Below, one piece after another: positions 1 through 8,500 of a DNA stretch of 64,000 bases (positions are counted from its first letter, which is position 1; each line of letters begins with the position of its first letter). The notes under the pieces were generated by a model. The model was not told the origin of the DNA. It made no database searches and saw only the letters and a list, made by a program, of their open reading frames with translations. The stretch is taken from positions 1 to 64,000 of the forward strand of contig JAGHJS010000082.1 of assembly GCA_017886545.1 (NCBI GenBank). Reading direction: 5' to 3'. This DNA comes from Clostridia bacterium (GTDB lineage Bacteria > Bacillota > Clostridia > Christensenellales > Borkfalkiaceae). The translations under genes were made by a program, and so were the position numbers.

Positions 1-3
1 ATA

Positions 4-31
4 AAGAAAAAACCACCAAATCTGGTGGTTT
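4..31 (-). terminator. Intrinsic terminator of the tRNA-Thr transcript
   Basis: On the minus strand an AACCACC / GGTGGTT stem with a short loop is followed by a run of T, directly after the CCA end of the tRNA gene. Confidence 0.85.
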
Positions 32-34
32 TTT

Positions 35-110
35 TGGAGCTGATAGCGGGATTTGAACCCGCGACCTCGTCCTTACCAAGGACGTGCTCTACCTACTGAG
101 CCATATCAGC
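35..110 (-). tRNA. tRNA-Thr (anticodon GGT)
   Basis: The minus strand folds as a complete 76-nt tRNA. The acceptor stem is GCTGATA / TATCAGC, the D-arm contains GGCTCAGTAGGTAGAGC, and the anticodon stem CGTCC / GGACG holds loop TTGGTAA, giving anticodon GGT, which reads ACC/ACT threonine codons. The T-arm is GCGGGTTCAAATCCCGC. The CCA end is encoded (35-37). A consensus promoter lies at 260-288 and a terminator follows immediately. The 5' 41 nt are duplicated upstream at 171-214. Confidence 0.96.
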
Positions 111-170
111 AAATGAAGTTTTTGCCGCATTTTGAGGGGATTCGGCATACCCCGTTTTATGCGCCGATAT

Positions 171-214
171 TCCTTACCAAGGACGTGCTCTACCTACTGA
201 GCCATATCAGCAAA
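171..214 (-). repeat. 44-bp direct repeat: extra copy of the 5' half of tRNA-Thr
   Basis: Bases 171-214 are identical to 70-113. The copy covers tRNA nucleotides 1 to about 41 (acceptor 5' strand, D-arm and anticodon arm) plus three upstream bases. It lacks the T-arm and the acceptor 3' strand, so it cannot form a tRNA. It lies between the promoter and the intact gene, so it should be transcribed as part of the tRNA precursor. The copies are 101 bp apart start to start. Confidence 0.9.
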
Positions 215-259
215 GGATCGACGGCACTCAAGCTCTGCAACGCGCGGCAAAGCTATTCT

Positions 260-288
260 ATTTTATAAGAAACGAGTGCAAATGTCAA
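260..288 (-). promoter_or_regulatory. Sigma-A promoter of tRNA-Thr
   Basis: TTGACA (283-288) and TAAAAT (260-265) are separated by 17 nt on the minus strand. Transcription should start near 252 and run through the partial tRNA copy into the intact tRNA. Confidence 0.8.
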
Positions 289-328
289 TCATTTCTATAA
301 AGGATTGCGGCGTTTTTTCTTAAAAAAA

Positions 329-1360
329 TCAGCGAAGGCGCGCAAGGCAAAAGGAAACAACGGCATCCATTACACCAGGATCCTCCGCCGTCATTCGCCG
401 GTAATCGGCCGCGGCATACAAGGCGGGCGCCTGCGACCTGTCCTTTTTGATTTTTGACGAAATCTCTCCGAATGTCTTATGCATATACGTTTCAGCGTCC
501 ACCGTCAAATATACATTGTGACCTTTTTCGGGACAGCTCACATATGTGATATTCTCCCTCCCCCGCACAGCTTCGCGCACGCGCGCTCCGTTCCCGGGGA
601 AGCGGACGGTAGCGTCCTGTTCGCCATAAAAAAGCAGAACAGGCTTTTTCGTCTTTTTCAAAGAACGGATCGCATCAAAATTTGCCATTTTCCCAAAGCG
701 GATGCGATTGAACAATTTAAAATAATTCCGGCATGCCCATTCCGCAAACCTGCACTTTCCCATCGTATTCTGCGCAATGACCCCGGCCGACGAAACAAAC
801 CCGCACAAGGCGACCGCACCCTCGACCGCAACATCCGTATCCAGCGAATTCATGACTGAAAACCCGCCCCAGGAATGCCCGACCAAGACCCTTTTAAACG
901 CTTTGAGGCGTTCATCGCGCGCGGCGAAGCGCAACGCATAGCGAAGATCGACAGCGCCCTGATCAAAGCCTCCCAGATATTTCCCTTCGCTCGCAACACA
1001 CCCCGTACCGTCATACGCCAAAACCAAAAGTCCCGCCCGCGCAAGCGTGGCGATCTCCGTCGTATAAGCCTGATGCCCGGCGCCAAACCCATGCGAAAAA
1101 ACCGCAGCGCCGATCGGCTTCACGTCTTCACTCCTATATATGAACCCGTGTAATTGCTGCCCTTTATCCGATGCAAAAGCGACAGGATCCGCATGGATCC
1201 CTTCAAAATCATCCGCAGTGAAATACCGTATAAATTTATTGCCGTTATAGCGGCGGTAAAATATTTTGCGGTGAATATACAGGGCTATTGCAAAAAAAAC
1301 GACCGCAACCAAAACAATGCAGGCAGCCAACCCGATCGCGATCCACCATACCCAATGCAC
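329..1360 (-). CDS. Membrane-anchored alpha/beta hydrolase
   Basis: A 343-residue protein with an N-terminal membrane segment (about residues 3-28) followed by an alpha/beta-hydrolase domain. The nucleophile elbow GHSWGG places Ser163, the acid is likely Asp249 in YGEQDA and the histidine His281 in EKGHN, giving a complete catalytic triad. An HGFGAG oxyanion-hole region lies near residue 90. This family (the YqkD/FrsA-like serine aminopeptidase S33 group) includes esterases, lipases and acyl hydrolases; the substrate cannot be told. The start is GTG with GGGAG 9 nt upstream. A strong promoter lies at 1393-1421, and the gene appears to be a single transcription unit divergent from the NlpC/P60 gene. 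Confidence 0.85.
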   Translation of the reverse strand: MHWVWWIAIGLAACIVLVAVVFFAIALYIHRKIFYRRYNGNKFIRYFTADDFEGIHADPVAFASDKGQQLHGFIYRSEDVKPIGAAVFSHGFGAGHQAYTTEIATLARAGLLVLAYDGTGCVASEGKYLGGFDQGAVDLRYALRFAARDERLKAFKRVLVGHSWGGFSVMNSLDTDVAVEGAVALCGFVSSAGVIAQNTMGKCRFAEWACRNYFKLFNRIRFGKMANFDAIRSLKKTKKPVLLFYGEQDATVRFPGNGARVREAVRGRENITYVSCPEKGHNVYLTVDAETYMHKTFGEISSKIKKDRSQAPALYAAADYRRMTAEDPGVMDAVVSFCLARLR

Positions 1361-1392
1361 GATAAATTTCTCCCAAACATTCTTTCCTTGTG

Positions 1393-1421
1393 ATTATACG
1401 CTGAATTGAACGAAAAGTCAA
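1393..1421 (-). promoter_or_regulatory. Sigma-A promoter of the alpha/beta hydrolase gene
   Basis: TTGACT (1416-1421), 17-nt spacer, TATAAT (1393-1398) on the minus strand, about 33 nt upstream of the GTG start. Confidence 0.8.
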
Positions 1422-1551
1422 ATCCACGGAAACTCTTCCGAAAAACAAGTAATTCCGACCTCCGTTTGCAAAAGATGGAAAATTGGCTCATTATGCGCCA
1501 AATAGTACTCTGCATCTGCAAAAAAACGGTAGTTTTAGAAAAATTTTTGCG

Positions 1552-1580
1552 TTGCCAAAGTGAATAAATTTTAGTAATAT
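1552..1580 (+). promoter_or_regulatory. Probable promoter of the NlpC/P60 gene
   Basis: TTGCCA (1552-1557), 17-nt spacer and TAATAT (1575-1580), about 22 nt before the ATG. The -10 box is only a fair match. Confidence 0.5.
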
Positions 1581-1601
1581 ATACGCCGGAGGAAAGAAAT
1601 C

Positions 1602-2507
1602 ATGAAAAAAGTTACTTTACAATTGATAGCACTTATTCTTGCCGGCGCACTCGCTGTTTCCATGCTCGGGCTCGCCGTTGCACCGCTGTTCATCACTCAT
1701 CACGGCGAAATCATTGACGATGCAGGCGACCCCGATTTTGACGGCAACGCGCCCGAAAATGATACCGGCGGAGACGCAAACTCCCCCGACACAGGATCGG
1801 ATAACGAAGGCGAAGCCTTACCCGACCCCGCCCCTGAACCGCCGAAAGAGGAAACCGACTCCGGATCCGTATACATCCGCTCGCTTACGAACGGACTGAC
1901 GATACGCTCCGGCGCAGGAACAGGGTTTTCTTCGCTCGGGCATATCAATAAGGGTGACATGCTTCACTACGTCGGAAGAACGGGAAACTGGTACGAAACA
2001 CTGTACAAAAACAAGAAGGCATACATCAGCGCCAACACTTCTTATACGGAACTATATAAAATGGAGCATGCGAACAGCGGCGATTCCGCCGTTGAAGCCG
2101 TCATCAATAAAGGCTTAAACTTGCTTGGGTTCGTCTATGTTTACGGCGCCGTGCGCCTGCACGACGGCAAAGGGAATCTTTTAAAAAATTTTGACCCTAC
2201 GGAATACGACTGCTCCTCTTTGATGCAGTACATCTTTTATCACGGAGCGGACATCAACCTCAATATGACGACGCGCACACAAGTTTCGCAAGGTTCCCAT
2301 GTCCCGAAAAACCGTATAGCCAGAGGCGACCTGATCTTCTTTACGAACTCGGCACGCTACAACAAAACCGGGGTGGAACGGATCGGGCACGTTGCCCTCT
2401 ATCTCGGCGACAATTACATTTTGCATACAGCATCCGACTATGCCGTTATCGAACCGATCAGCAATACCCGCTGGAGTTATTATATCGAGACCCGACGCGT
2501 ATTCTGA
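1602..2507 (+). CDS. Secreted NlpC/P60 cell-wall peptidase with SH3b domain
   Basis: A 301-residue exported protein. Residues 1-30 form a signal peptide or anchor. Residues 40-87 are an acidic, Pro-rich linker, 88-150 an SH3b domain (GLTIRSGAGTGF) and 160-300 an NlpC/P60 domain. The catalytic residues are visible: Cys204 in YDCSS, His263 in IGHVALYLG and a third polar His275 in ILHTASD. Such enzymes cut gamma-D-Glu-meso-DAP bonds in peptidoglycan stem peptides, which fits the meso-DAP wall predicted from MurE and Ddh here. The ATG is preceded by a strong GGAGGAAAG site. It is one of the few plus-strand genes and ends at a bidirectional terminator shared with the convergent HD-domain gene. Confidence 0.92.
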   Translation: MKKVTLQLIALILAGALAVSMLGLAVAPLFITHHGEIIDDAGDPDFDGNAPENDTGGDANSPDTGSDNEGEALPDPAPEPPKEETDSGSVYIRSLTNGLTIRSGAGTGFSSLGHINKGDMLHYVGRTGNWYETLYKNKKAYISANTSYTELYKMEHANSGDSAVEAVINKGLNLLGFVYVYGAVRLHDGKGNLLKNFDPTEYDCSSLMQYIFYHGADINLNMTTRTQVSQGSHVPKNRIARGDLIFFTNSARYNKTGVERIGHVALYLGDNYILHTASDYAVIEPISNTRWSYYIETRRVF

Positions 2508-2516
2508 ATAACAAGA

Positions 2517-2557
2517 AAAAACCGTGCCCGCATATCGATGCGCAAGCACGGTTTTTT
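2517..2557. terminator. Bidirectional intrinsic terminator
   Basis: ACCGTGC (2521-2527) pairs with GCACGGT (2546-2552), flanked by A-run and T-run. It sits between the convergent NlpC/P60 and HD-domain genes. Confidence 0.85.
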
Positions 2558-2573
2558 GCTCTCCTGCATAGTA

Positions 2574-3245
2574 CTATACCAAACGTGAACCGTTGATTAT
2601 CAGCACGAATTTGCTTCCCAGAAAATCTGCCGCCCTGCGGCACAGCTGCATCCGTGCAAAATAAATCTCAAAATAATCCATGACAGAACAGATTTTTGTA
2701 TCGATGGTAATGTTCAGCACGATCTCGTTCGCCTGTTTATCGACATACACATGCGACTTTTCCGCGGCGAGATTGACACGGTCATGAATGTTCATGTTTT
2801 CCATGCTCATGCGCGTGCTGTTGGTCCTGACACGGCTCTTGTGCACATCCGCCTTATCCGCAAGAATGAGCGCCGAAGTTATATCGCTGACCGGCAGCCC
2901 CTTGCTTTCGTCATGGTTCCCGATCGCCATCATGATATCGGCGGCGTCACGAAACGCCATGCCCATCCGCGTCAGAATTTTATAGGCAAGGATCGCGCCG
3001 CTCTGCGCATGGTCATAACGGTTGATGCTGTTTCCGATGTCGTGCAGGTACCCCGCAATGCGCGCCATTTCCACACGCTGCGGATCACCTCCCATCGCTT
3101 CCAGGATCTCCCCCGCCCATTTGCTTACGATGCTTGAATGGCGTACGGAATGTTCCGTAAACCCGAGCGCCTCGATCTGATTCTCCGCTATATACATGAT
3201 CGCCTTGACTTCGGCGTCTTCTTTTACATCCTGAATCCCGATCAA
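2574..3245 (-). CDS. HD-domain phosphohydrolase
   Basis: A 223-residue protein with the HD metal-dependent phosphohydrolase signature: TEHSVRHS near residue 35, the YLHDIGN doublet near residue 69 and GNHDE near residue 109. HD proteins of this shape hydrolyse nucleotides or other phosphoesters; no substrate can be assigned. The start is TTG at 3243-3245, and its TTGA overlaps the TGA stop of the upstream PfkB kinase gene by 4 nt, so translation is probably coupled. Coupling suggests a shared phosphate-ester substrate or pathway, but that is inference. It ends at the bidirectional terminator at 2517-2557. Confidence 0.82.
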   Translation of the reverse strand: MIGIQDVKEDAEVKAIMYIAENQIEALGFTEHSVRHSSIVSKWAGEILEAMGGDPQRVEMARIAGYLHDIGNSINRYDHAQSGAILAYKILTRMGMAFRDAADIMMAIGNHDESKGLPVSDITSALILADKADVHKSRVRTNSTRMSMENMNIHDRVNLAAEKSHVYVDKQANEIVLNITIDTKICSVMDYFEIYFARMQLCRRAADFLGSKFVLIINGSRLV

Positions 3246-4171
3246 AGTTTAAATTCCTCTACCGTAATGTTCGCATAGATCTCGTCATACTTTTCTTTTG
3301 TAAAGGAAATCGTGCCGAATGTCGTGACCGTCGCCGTTCCCGCCGCTACGCCCGCGCGCAGGATCTCATCCGTCGAAGCCCCCTGCTGCAGCGCCATTGC
3401 CGCCGCCGCGACCATACCGTCGCCGGCGCCGACCGTCGAATTGATCGCTACGTTGATGCTCTTGCAGTAATAGTTTTTGGTTCCGTCCGTAATGATCGCG
3501 CCGCGCTTGCCCAGTGAAAGCAATACCCTCTTCGCACCTTTATCCAGCAGGGAATAACACGCCCGCACCAGATCGTCACGCGTTTTCAGCTCTTTTTGCA
3601 GCGTATTTTGCAATTCATCCTTGTTTGGCTTTACCAGATCCAACCCCGTCTGCAAAGCAGCAAGCAGTTTCGCGCCTTCGGTATCCGCTATTTTGAGCGT
3701 GTTCGGCGCTGCTACACTGAAAAGCTTGTTGTAATAACTGCTGTCTACTCCTTGCGGCAGGCTGCCGGAAATCACAAGAACATCGCTCGTTTTGGAAAGA
3801 TTTGCCACCATTTCCACAAGCTGCGCCTGTTTCGTTTCACTGATACTTTCCCCGACGTCGTTCACTTCCGTCAGCATCGACTTATTGTCAATGAACTTAT
3901 AATTTTCACGTACCCTGCCTTTGTTCCAGACAAAAACGCTCGGCACACCTTCCCTGTCCAACGCCCGTTCAAATAAAGAGCCGTTCTCATTATACATAAA
4001 CCCCGTCGCATAGCTCTGCCCCTTCAGGCGCGCCACGCCGATCGCTACGTTCAGCGCCGCGCCCGTAAAACTGAGCGTTTTATTCTTCACGTGATTGATT
4101 TTCCCGACATTGAGCGAGTCAAGTTCAATCGTTACGTCCGTACAAGGATTGAGACATACGGTGAGGATCAT
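3242..4171 (-). CDS. PfkB-family sugar kinase, 1-phosphofructokinase-like
   Basis: A 309-residue kinase of the FruK/LacC branch of the PfkB family. It has the N-terminal ILTVCLNPCTD strand and the C-terminal NSTVGAGDGMVAA motif with the catalytic Asp. The family phosphorylates fructose 1-phosphate (FruK) or tagatose 6-phosphate (LacC). The usual GGKG-NVA substrate motif reads SFTGAALNVA here, so the exact substrate is unsure. No PTS transporter or FruR regulator is adjacent, unlike classical fru operons. It is the first gene of a two-gene operon with the HD hydrolase and has its own promoter at 4224-4252. Confidence 0.8.
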   Translation of the reverse strand: MILTVCLNPCTDVTIELDSLNVGKINHVKNKTLSFTGAALNVAIGVARLKGQSYATGFMYNENGSLFERALDREGVPSVFVWNKGRVRENYKFIDNKSMLTEVNDVGESISETKQAQLVEMVANLSKTSDVLVISGSLPQGVDSSYYNKLFSVAAPNTLKIADTEGAKLLAALQTGLDLVKPNKDELQNTLQKELKTRDDLVRACYSLLDKGAKRVLLSLGKRGAIITDGTKNYYCKSINVAINSTVGAGDGMVAAAAMALQQGASTDEILRAGVAAGTATVTTFGTISFTKEKYDEIYANITVEEFKL

Positions 4172-4223
4172 GCGTTTTGGCTCCTTCTGTTATGCTTTGC
4201 CAGCATAAAATCTTCTATACTTT

Positions 4224-4252
4224 ATTATAGTATACTTTTTGAAGAATTTCAA
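4224..4252 (-). promoter_or_regulatory. Sigma-A promoter of the PfkB kinase operon
   Basis: TTGAAA (4247-4252), 17-nt spacer, TATAAT (4224-4229) on the minus strand. Confidence 0.8.
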
Positions 4253-4358
4253 GACATCTTTAAAAATTTTTTTGATTTTTAGCAAGAAATCTTGCCAGAT
4301 TTTGCCGTGAGTGCGTGCGCCCTGTTTCACCCCCCCCTTAAAACATCCTGCCGCGCGC

Positions 4359-4390
4359 AAAAAAACGAGCAGCCGGATTCACGGCTGCCC
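4359..4390 (-). terminator. Intrinsic terminator after pfkA
   Basis: GCAGCCG / CGGCTGC stem (4369-4375 with 4382-4388) followed on the minus strand by TCG and seven T. Confidence 0.88.
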
Positions 4391-4411
4391 GCAGCAACTG
4401 CAACTTGAAAA

Positions 4412-5374
4412 TCACATGGAGATCATCTGCAGCGTTTCATAAAGCTCATAATTGAATTTCTTCTTCATGCTCACCGCTTCGATAATATCGAGGTCAATGA
4501 TCTCATTCTTATGGATCCCGACGACGCGATTGCCTACGCCGTCGCGCAAAAGGCGTACAGCCTTGTTCCCGAACTGCGCAGCCAACATCCTGTCCGCCAT
4601 CGAAGGCGACCCGCCGCGCTGCACGTGCCCGATCGTTGTCCCGCGCACGGAATACGTCGTCATGGCCTGCAATTTCTTGGAAAAATCATCCGCCGTCGAA
4701 ACGCCTTCCGCCAGCACAATGATATTGGAATGCTTACCGTTCGCACGGCTGCGGTTGATACGCAGCACAACGTCTTCCATATCGTATGCGATTTCGGGAA
4801 CAATGATGATCTCCGCCCCGCTCGCAATGCCCGAATACAGCGCAATATCGCCGCAGCGGCGGCCCATGACCTCGACAACGCTGATACGCTCGTGCGACGT
4901 CATCGTATCGCGCAGCTTGTTGATTATGTCAAGGCAGGTATTCACCGCGGTATCGAACCCGAGCGTATAATCGGTATACTCCAGGTCATTATCGATGGTT
5001 CCGGGAATGCCGATCGTAGGGATCCCGTATTCTTCGCTCAGGCATTTCGCCCCGCGGAAAGAGCCGTCACCGCCGATAACGACAAGCCCTTCGATGCCGT
5101 GATCGTTCAGAGTTTTGACAGCCTGTTTCTGACCTTCGACCGTGTACATCTCCACACACCGCGCGGTACGCAGCATCGTACCGCCGCGCTGCACGATATC
5201 CGAAACGCTGCGCATCTCCATCGGGACCATATCGTCGTTGATCAGCCCGGCATAACCCTGTCTGATCCCGAAAATCTCCATCCCAAAATACTTCGCCGTC
5301 CTGACGACCGCCCTGATGCAGGCATTCATCCCGGGCGCGTCGCCGCCGCTGGTCAAAACCCCGATCCTCTTCAT
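4412..5374 (-). CDS. pfkA: ATP-dependent 6-phosphofructokinase
   Basis: A 320-residue enzyme of the size usual for bacterial PfkA. It phosphorylates fructose 6-phosphate in glycolysis. The N-terminus has LTSGGDAPGMNA, the nucleotide site has GGDGSFRGA (Gly after GGD, the signature of ATP use rather than pyrophosphate), and the catalytic motif PGTIDND is intact, as is the effector/substrate region MGRRCGDIAL. The ATG has GGAGG upstream. The gene is monocistronic, with a promoter at 5436-5463 and a strong terminator at 4359-4390. Confidence 0.96.
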   Translation of the reverse strand: MKRIGVLTSGGDAPGMNACIRAVVRTAKYFGMEIFGIRQGYAGLINDDMVPMEMRSVSDIVQRGGTMLRTARCVEMYTVEGQKQAVKTLNDHGIEGLVVIGGDGSFRGAKCLSEEYGIPTIGIPGTIDNDLEYTDYTLGFDTAVNTCLDIINKLRDTMTSHERISVVEVMGRRCGDIALYSGIASGAEIIIVPEIAYDMEDVVLRINRSRANGKHSNIIVLAEGVSTADDFSKKLQAMTTYSVRGTTIGHVQRGGSPSMADRMLAAQFGNKAVRLLRDGVGNRVVGIHKNEIIDLDIIEAVSMKKKFNYELYETLQMISM

Positions 5375-5435
5375 AAAGCGAACCTCCGATATACGAACAT
5401 TATCATTTGTAAGAGCCCCAAACGCTCGCTATGCC

Positions 5436-5463
5436 ATTATAACAGATACGAAAAAAAATGCAA
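5436..5463 (-). promoter_or_regulatory. Sigma-A promoter of pfkA
   Basis: TTGCAT (5458-5463), 16-nt T-rich spacer, TATAAT (5436-5441) preceded by TGT on the minus strand. Confidence 0.75.
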
Positions 5464-5558
5464 AGCGTTTTGCAGGAACGCCTTCCCGCCGGCTCTCTTT
5501 CTTATCAAACCAAACATTTTTTGAAAATCTCAACGATAATTTACCCGCTTTTCCCTTT

Positions 5559-8500
5559 CTACGTGCGGATTATATCCGCCTCATCCAGGAAAAGCCCCAA
5601 TTCGCCGCGCAAGCCGTGGCAATCATTGATATTTGTCATCCTGTACAGCTTGTCGCCCCGCTTGATCTTAACGACCGTATCCCCGTTCATATAATGTGCG
5701 AACAGGGAAGTAAACTCTTCAAAATCCTCTTCCGTGAGGGCTGACGCATTCAGCCAGAGAGCGTGCGCCCGTTCACGCTTCGGCGCGACCGCCCGTCCTC
5801 CGCCCGACGGCGCAGGCGCCGCCGCCCCTGCCTCCGGATCGAACTCCGTCATTTTATCCAGAATAATGACGGGCGCTTTTTCGGAGCTGACCTGCATCTT
5901 CCCTTCGATCCGCACGATCTTATCGTCCGCCAACACGTCGCGGATCCGTTCGTAAACGGACGGAAACGCAACGCATTCGATGCCTCCGTACAGATCTTCC
6001 ACCGTGATAAAAGCCATCGGCGAACCAGACCGCGTGTTGATACGCTTATGCGCGCCGATGATACCGCCCATCGTAACATGTTCCCCGTCCGTAAGGTCCG
6101 GATAGGTGCGGTTCCCGTCTTCATCTTCCTCGTAATTCTGCATTTTCAGGCATGAAAAATTGCAGTCCGTAAAGGCCGAGGCAAATTTTTCAAACGGATG
6201 CCCGCTGACATATACGCCGAGCACATCTTTTTCGCGCGCCAGCTTTTCGCTTGTTTCAAGCTCCGGTACGTCGGGAAATTCAACGACGGAGTTATCCTCT
6301 TCAATGAGATCGCCGAACAAACTCATCTGTCGGCTCGCCTGCTGCTTCGCTATTTTGTTGGCCCTGTCCAACACACTCTCATAAACGAGCAGCGCCTGCG
6401 CCCTGTTCACGCCAAAGCAATCAAACGCGCCCGCGCAGATCAGTCCTTCCAGCATACGCTTGTTCAAAAACGGTGCGCAGCGAAAAACAAAGTCGCCGAA
6501 GGTGCGGAACTTCCCGTTCTTTTTCCGTTCCTCGATGATGAGCTGCGTAGCGCCGACGCCCACTCCCCGCAAGGCGCCAAGCCCGAACCGCACCCCTCCG
6601 TTCTGCACGGAGAAGAACTCTTTGCTCTCGTTTACGTCAGGCTGCAAGACCGGGATGTTCTTCTCTTTCAGATACAGAATGTATTTGGAAACTTCCTCGA
6701 TCTTATCAATGCGGTTATTGAGGATCGCCGCCAGAAACTCCTTCGGATAAAAGCGTTTGAGGTATGCGGTACGGTATGCCAGCACGGCATAACAGGTCGC
6801 ATGCGCCTTGTTGAACGCATAGCTTGCAAAACTTTCCATATCCGCAAAGATCTTTTCCGCCGTCTCTTTCGGTACCCCCCGTGCGATGGCTCCTTCAATG
6901 TTGCCCCCGTCCTTGATGTTTCCGTAAATGAATTTGTCTTTCTGCGCCATCAGTTCGGCTTTGTTCTTTTTGCCCATGGCGCGGCGGACGAGGTCTGCCT
7001 GCCCGAGTGAGAACCCTGCAAGATCCTGGAAGATCTGCATGACCTGCTCCTGATAGACGATCACGCCGTACGTGACTTTCAAAATATGCTCCAGAAGCGG
7101 CGTGTCGTATTTGACCCGCTCCGGATTCAGTTTGTTCTGGATATACGTCGGGATATACGCCATGGGACCGGGCCGATACAGCGCAACGCCAGCGATAATG
7201 TCTTCCAGACAGCCCGGCTTAAGTTCCTTCATGAAGCGTTTCATGCCGCCTTGCTCCAACTGGAACACGGCGTCGGTATCGCCTTCGGAAATAAGTTCGT
7301 ACGCCTCTTTGCTTTCGTATCCGATCTCCGCCCAATCGATGACCCTGCCCGTATCTTCCAAAATGTAATCGCACGCTTTTTTGATATCGGTAAGGGTCGT
7401 AAGCGCAAGGAAGTCCATCTTCAGCATGCCGATGGATTCCACTTCTTTCATGTCAAACTGCGTGGTCACGTCCTCGCCGTTGCGCGACAGCGGAACGTTG
7501 TCCGCGATCGGTTTTCGGCAGATAACGACCCCCGCCGCATGCATGGACGTGTTGCGCGGCATGCCCTCAAGTTTGAGAGCCATGTCTATAACGCGGTGCA
7601 GCCGTTCGTCCGTTTCGTAGATCTGAATGAAATCCTGGTTGCGTTTGCGCTCCTGTTCATCCAAAGTTTTTGCCAGTTCGTTGCGCTTTTCCTCTTCGAT
7701 CGACGGATCCGCCATTTTCTTTTTCAGCCCGTCTATATTCCATCCAAGCAATTCGCGGATGGTAGACTTTCCGTCCATGAGTTTGGTAACGCGGTCTGTC
7801 TCCGAAAATGGCACGCGAAGTACTCTGCCAACGTCCTTTATCGCCGCTTTCGAAGCCAAAGTACCGAATGTAACGATCTGCGCCACATTTTCGGGATGAT
7901 ATTTGTTCCGGACGTATTCAATGACCTCGGGGCGCCTCTCGTTACAAAAGTCGATATCAAAGTCCGGCATGGTGACGCGGTCAGGGTTGAGGAAACGCTC
8001 AAAGAACAAGTCATACTTGAGCGGATCGACGTCCGTTATGCCTACTGCATACGCAACGATGCTTGCTGCGCCGCTCCCGCGCCCCGGGCCGACAGGGATC
8101 CCGTGCTCCTTCGACCAGCGGATAAAATCCATGACGATCAGGTAATATTCCGCAAACCCCATGCCAAGGATGATGCCGAGCTCATAGTCCGCGCGTTTTT
8201 TGACCGCATCCGTAATTTCGCCGTACCGCTTTTTCAGCCCCTCCCACGTGAGTTTTGTAAGATAATCTTTCGGGTCCGTCCCGTCCTCAGGCGTATATCC
8301 GGGAATGAGCGATTTGTCTTTGATAGGATCGCCGTTGTCTTTCAGGTCAAAACACGGCTCTTCCGCACACTTCTGCGCAATAACGAGCGTGTTGGAAAGC
8401 GATTCGGGGATATACCCGAACAGCTCCTCCATCTCCTCAGGGGTTTTAAGATAAAACTCATGCGACCCGAAGCGCATACGGTTCGGGTCCTCTACCGTTT

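Noticed and set aside
53..268. 71-codon plus-strand ORF across the tRNA-Thr region
   Set aside because: It is antisense to the tRNA and its duplicated half and has no ribosome binding site.
5464..5558. Possible terminator after dnaE
   Set aside because: Only a weak GCGTT/AACGC pairing is seen, and its T-run coincides with the pfkA promoter spacer.
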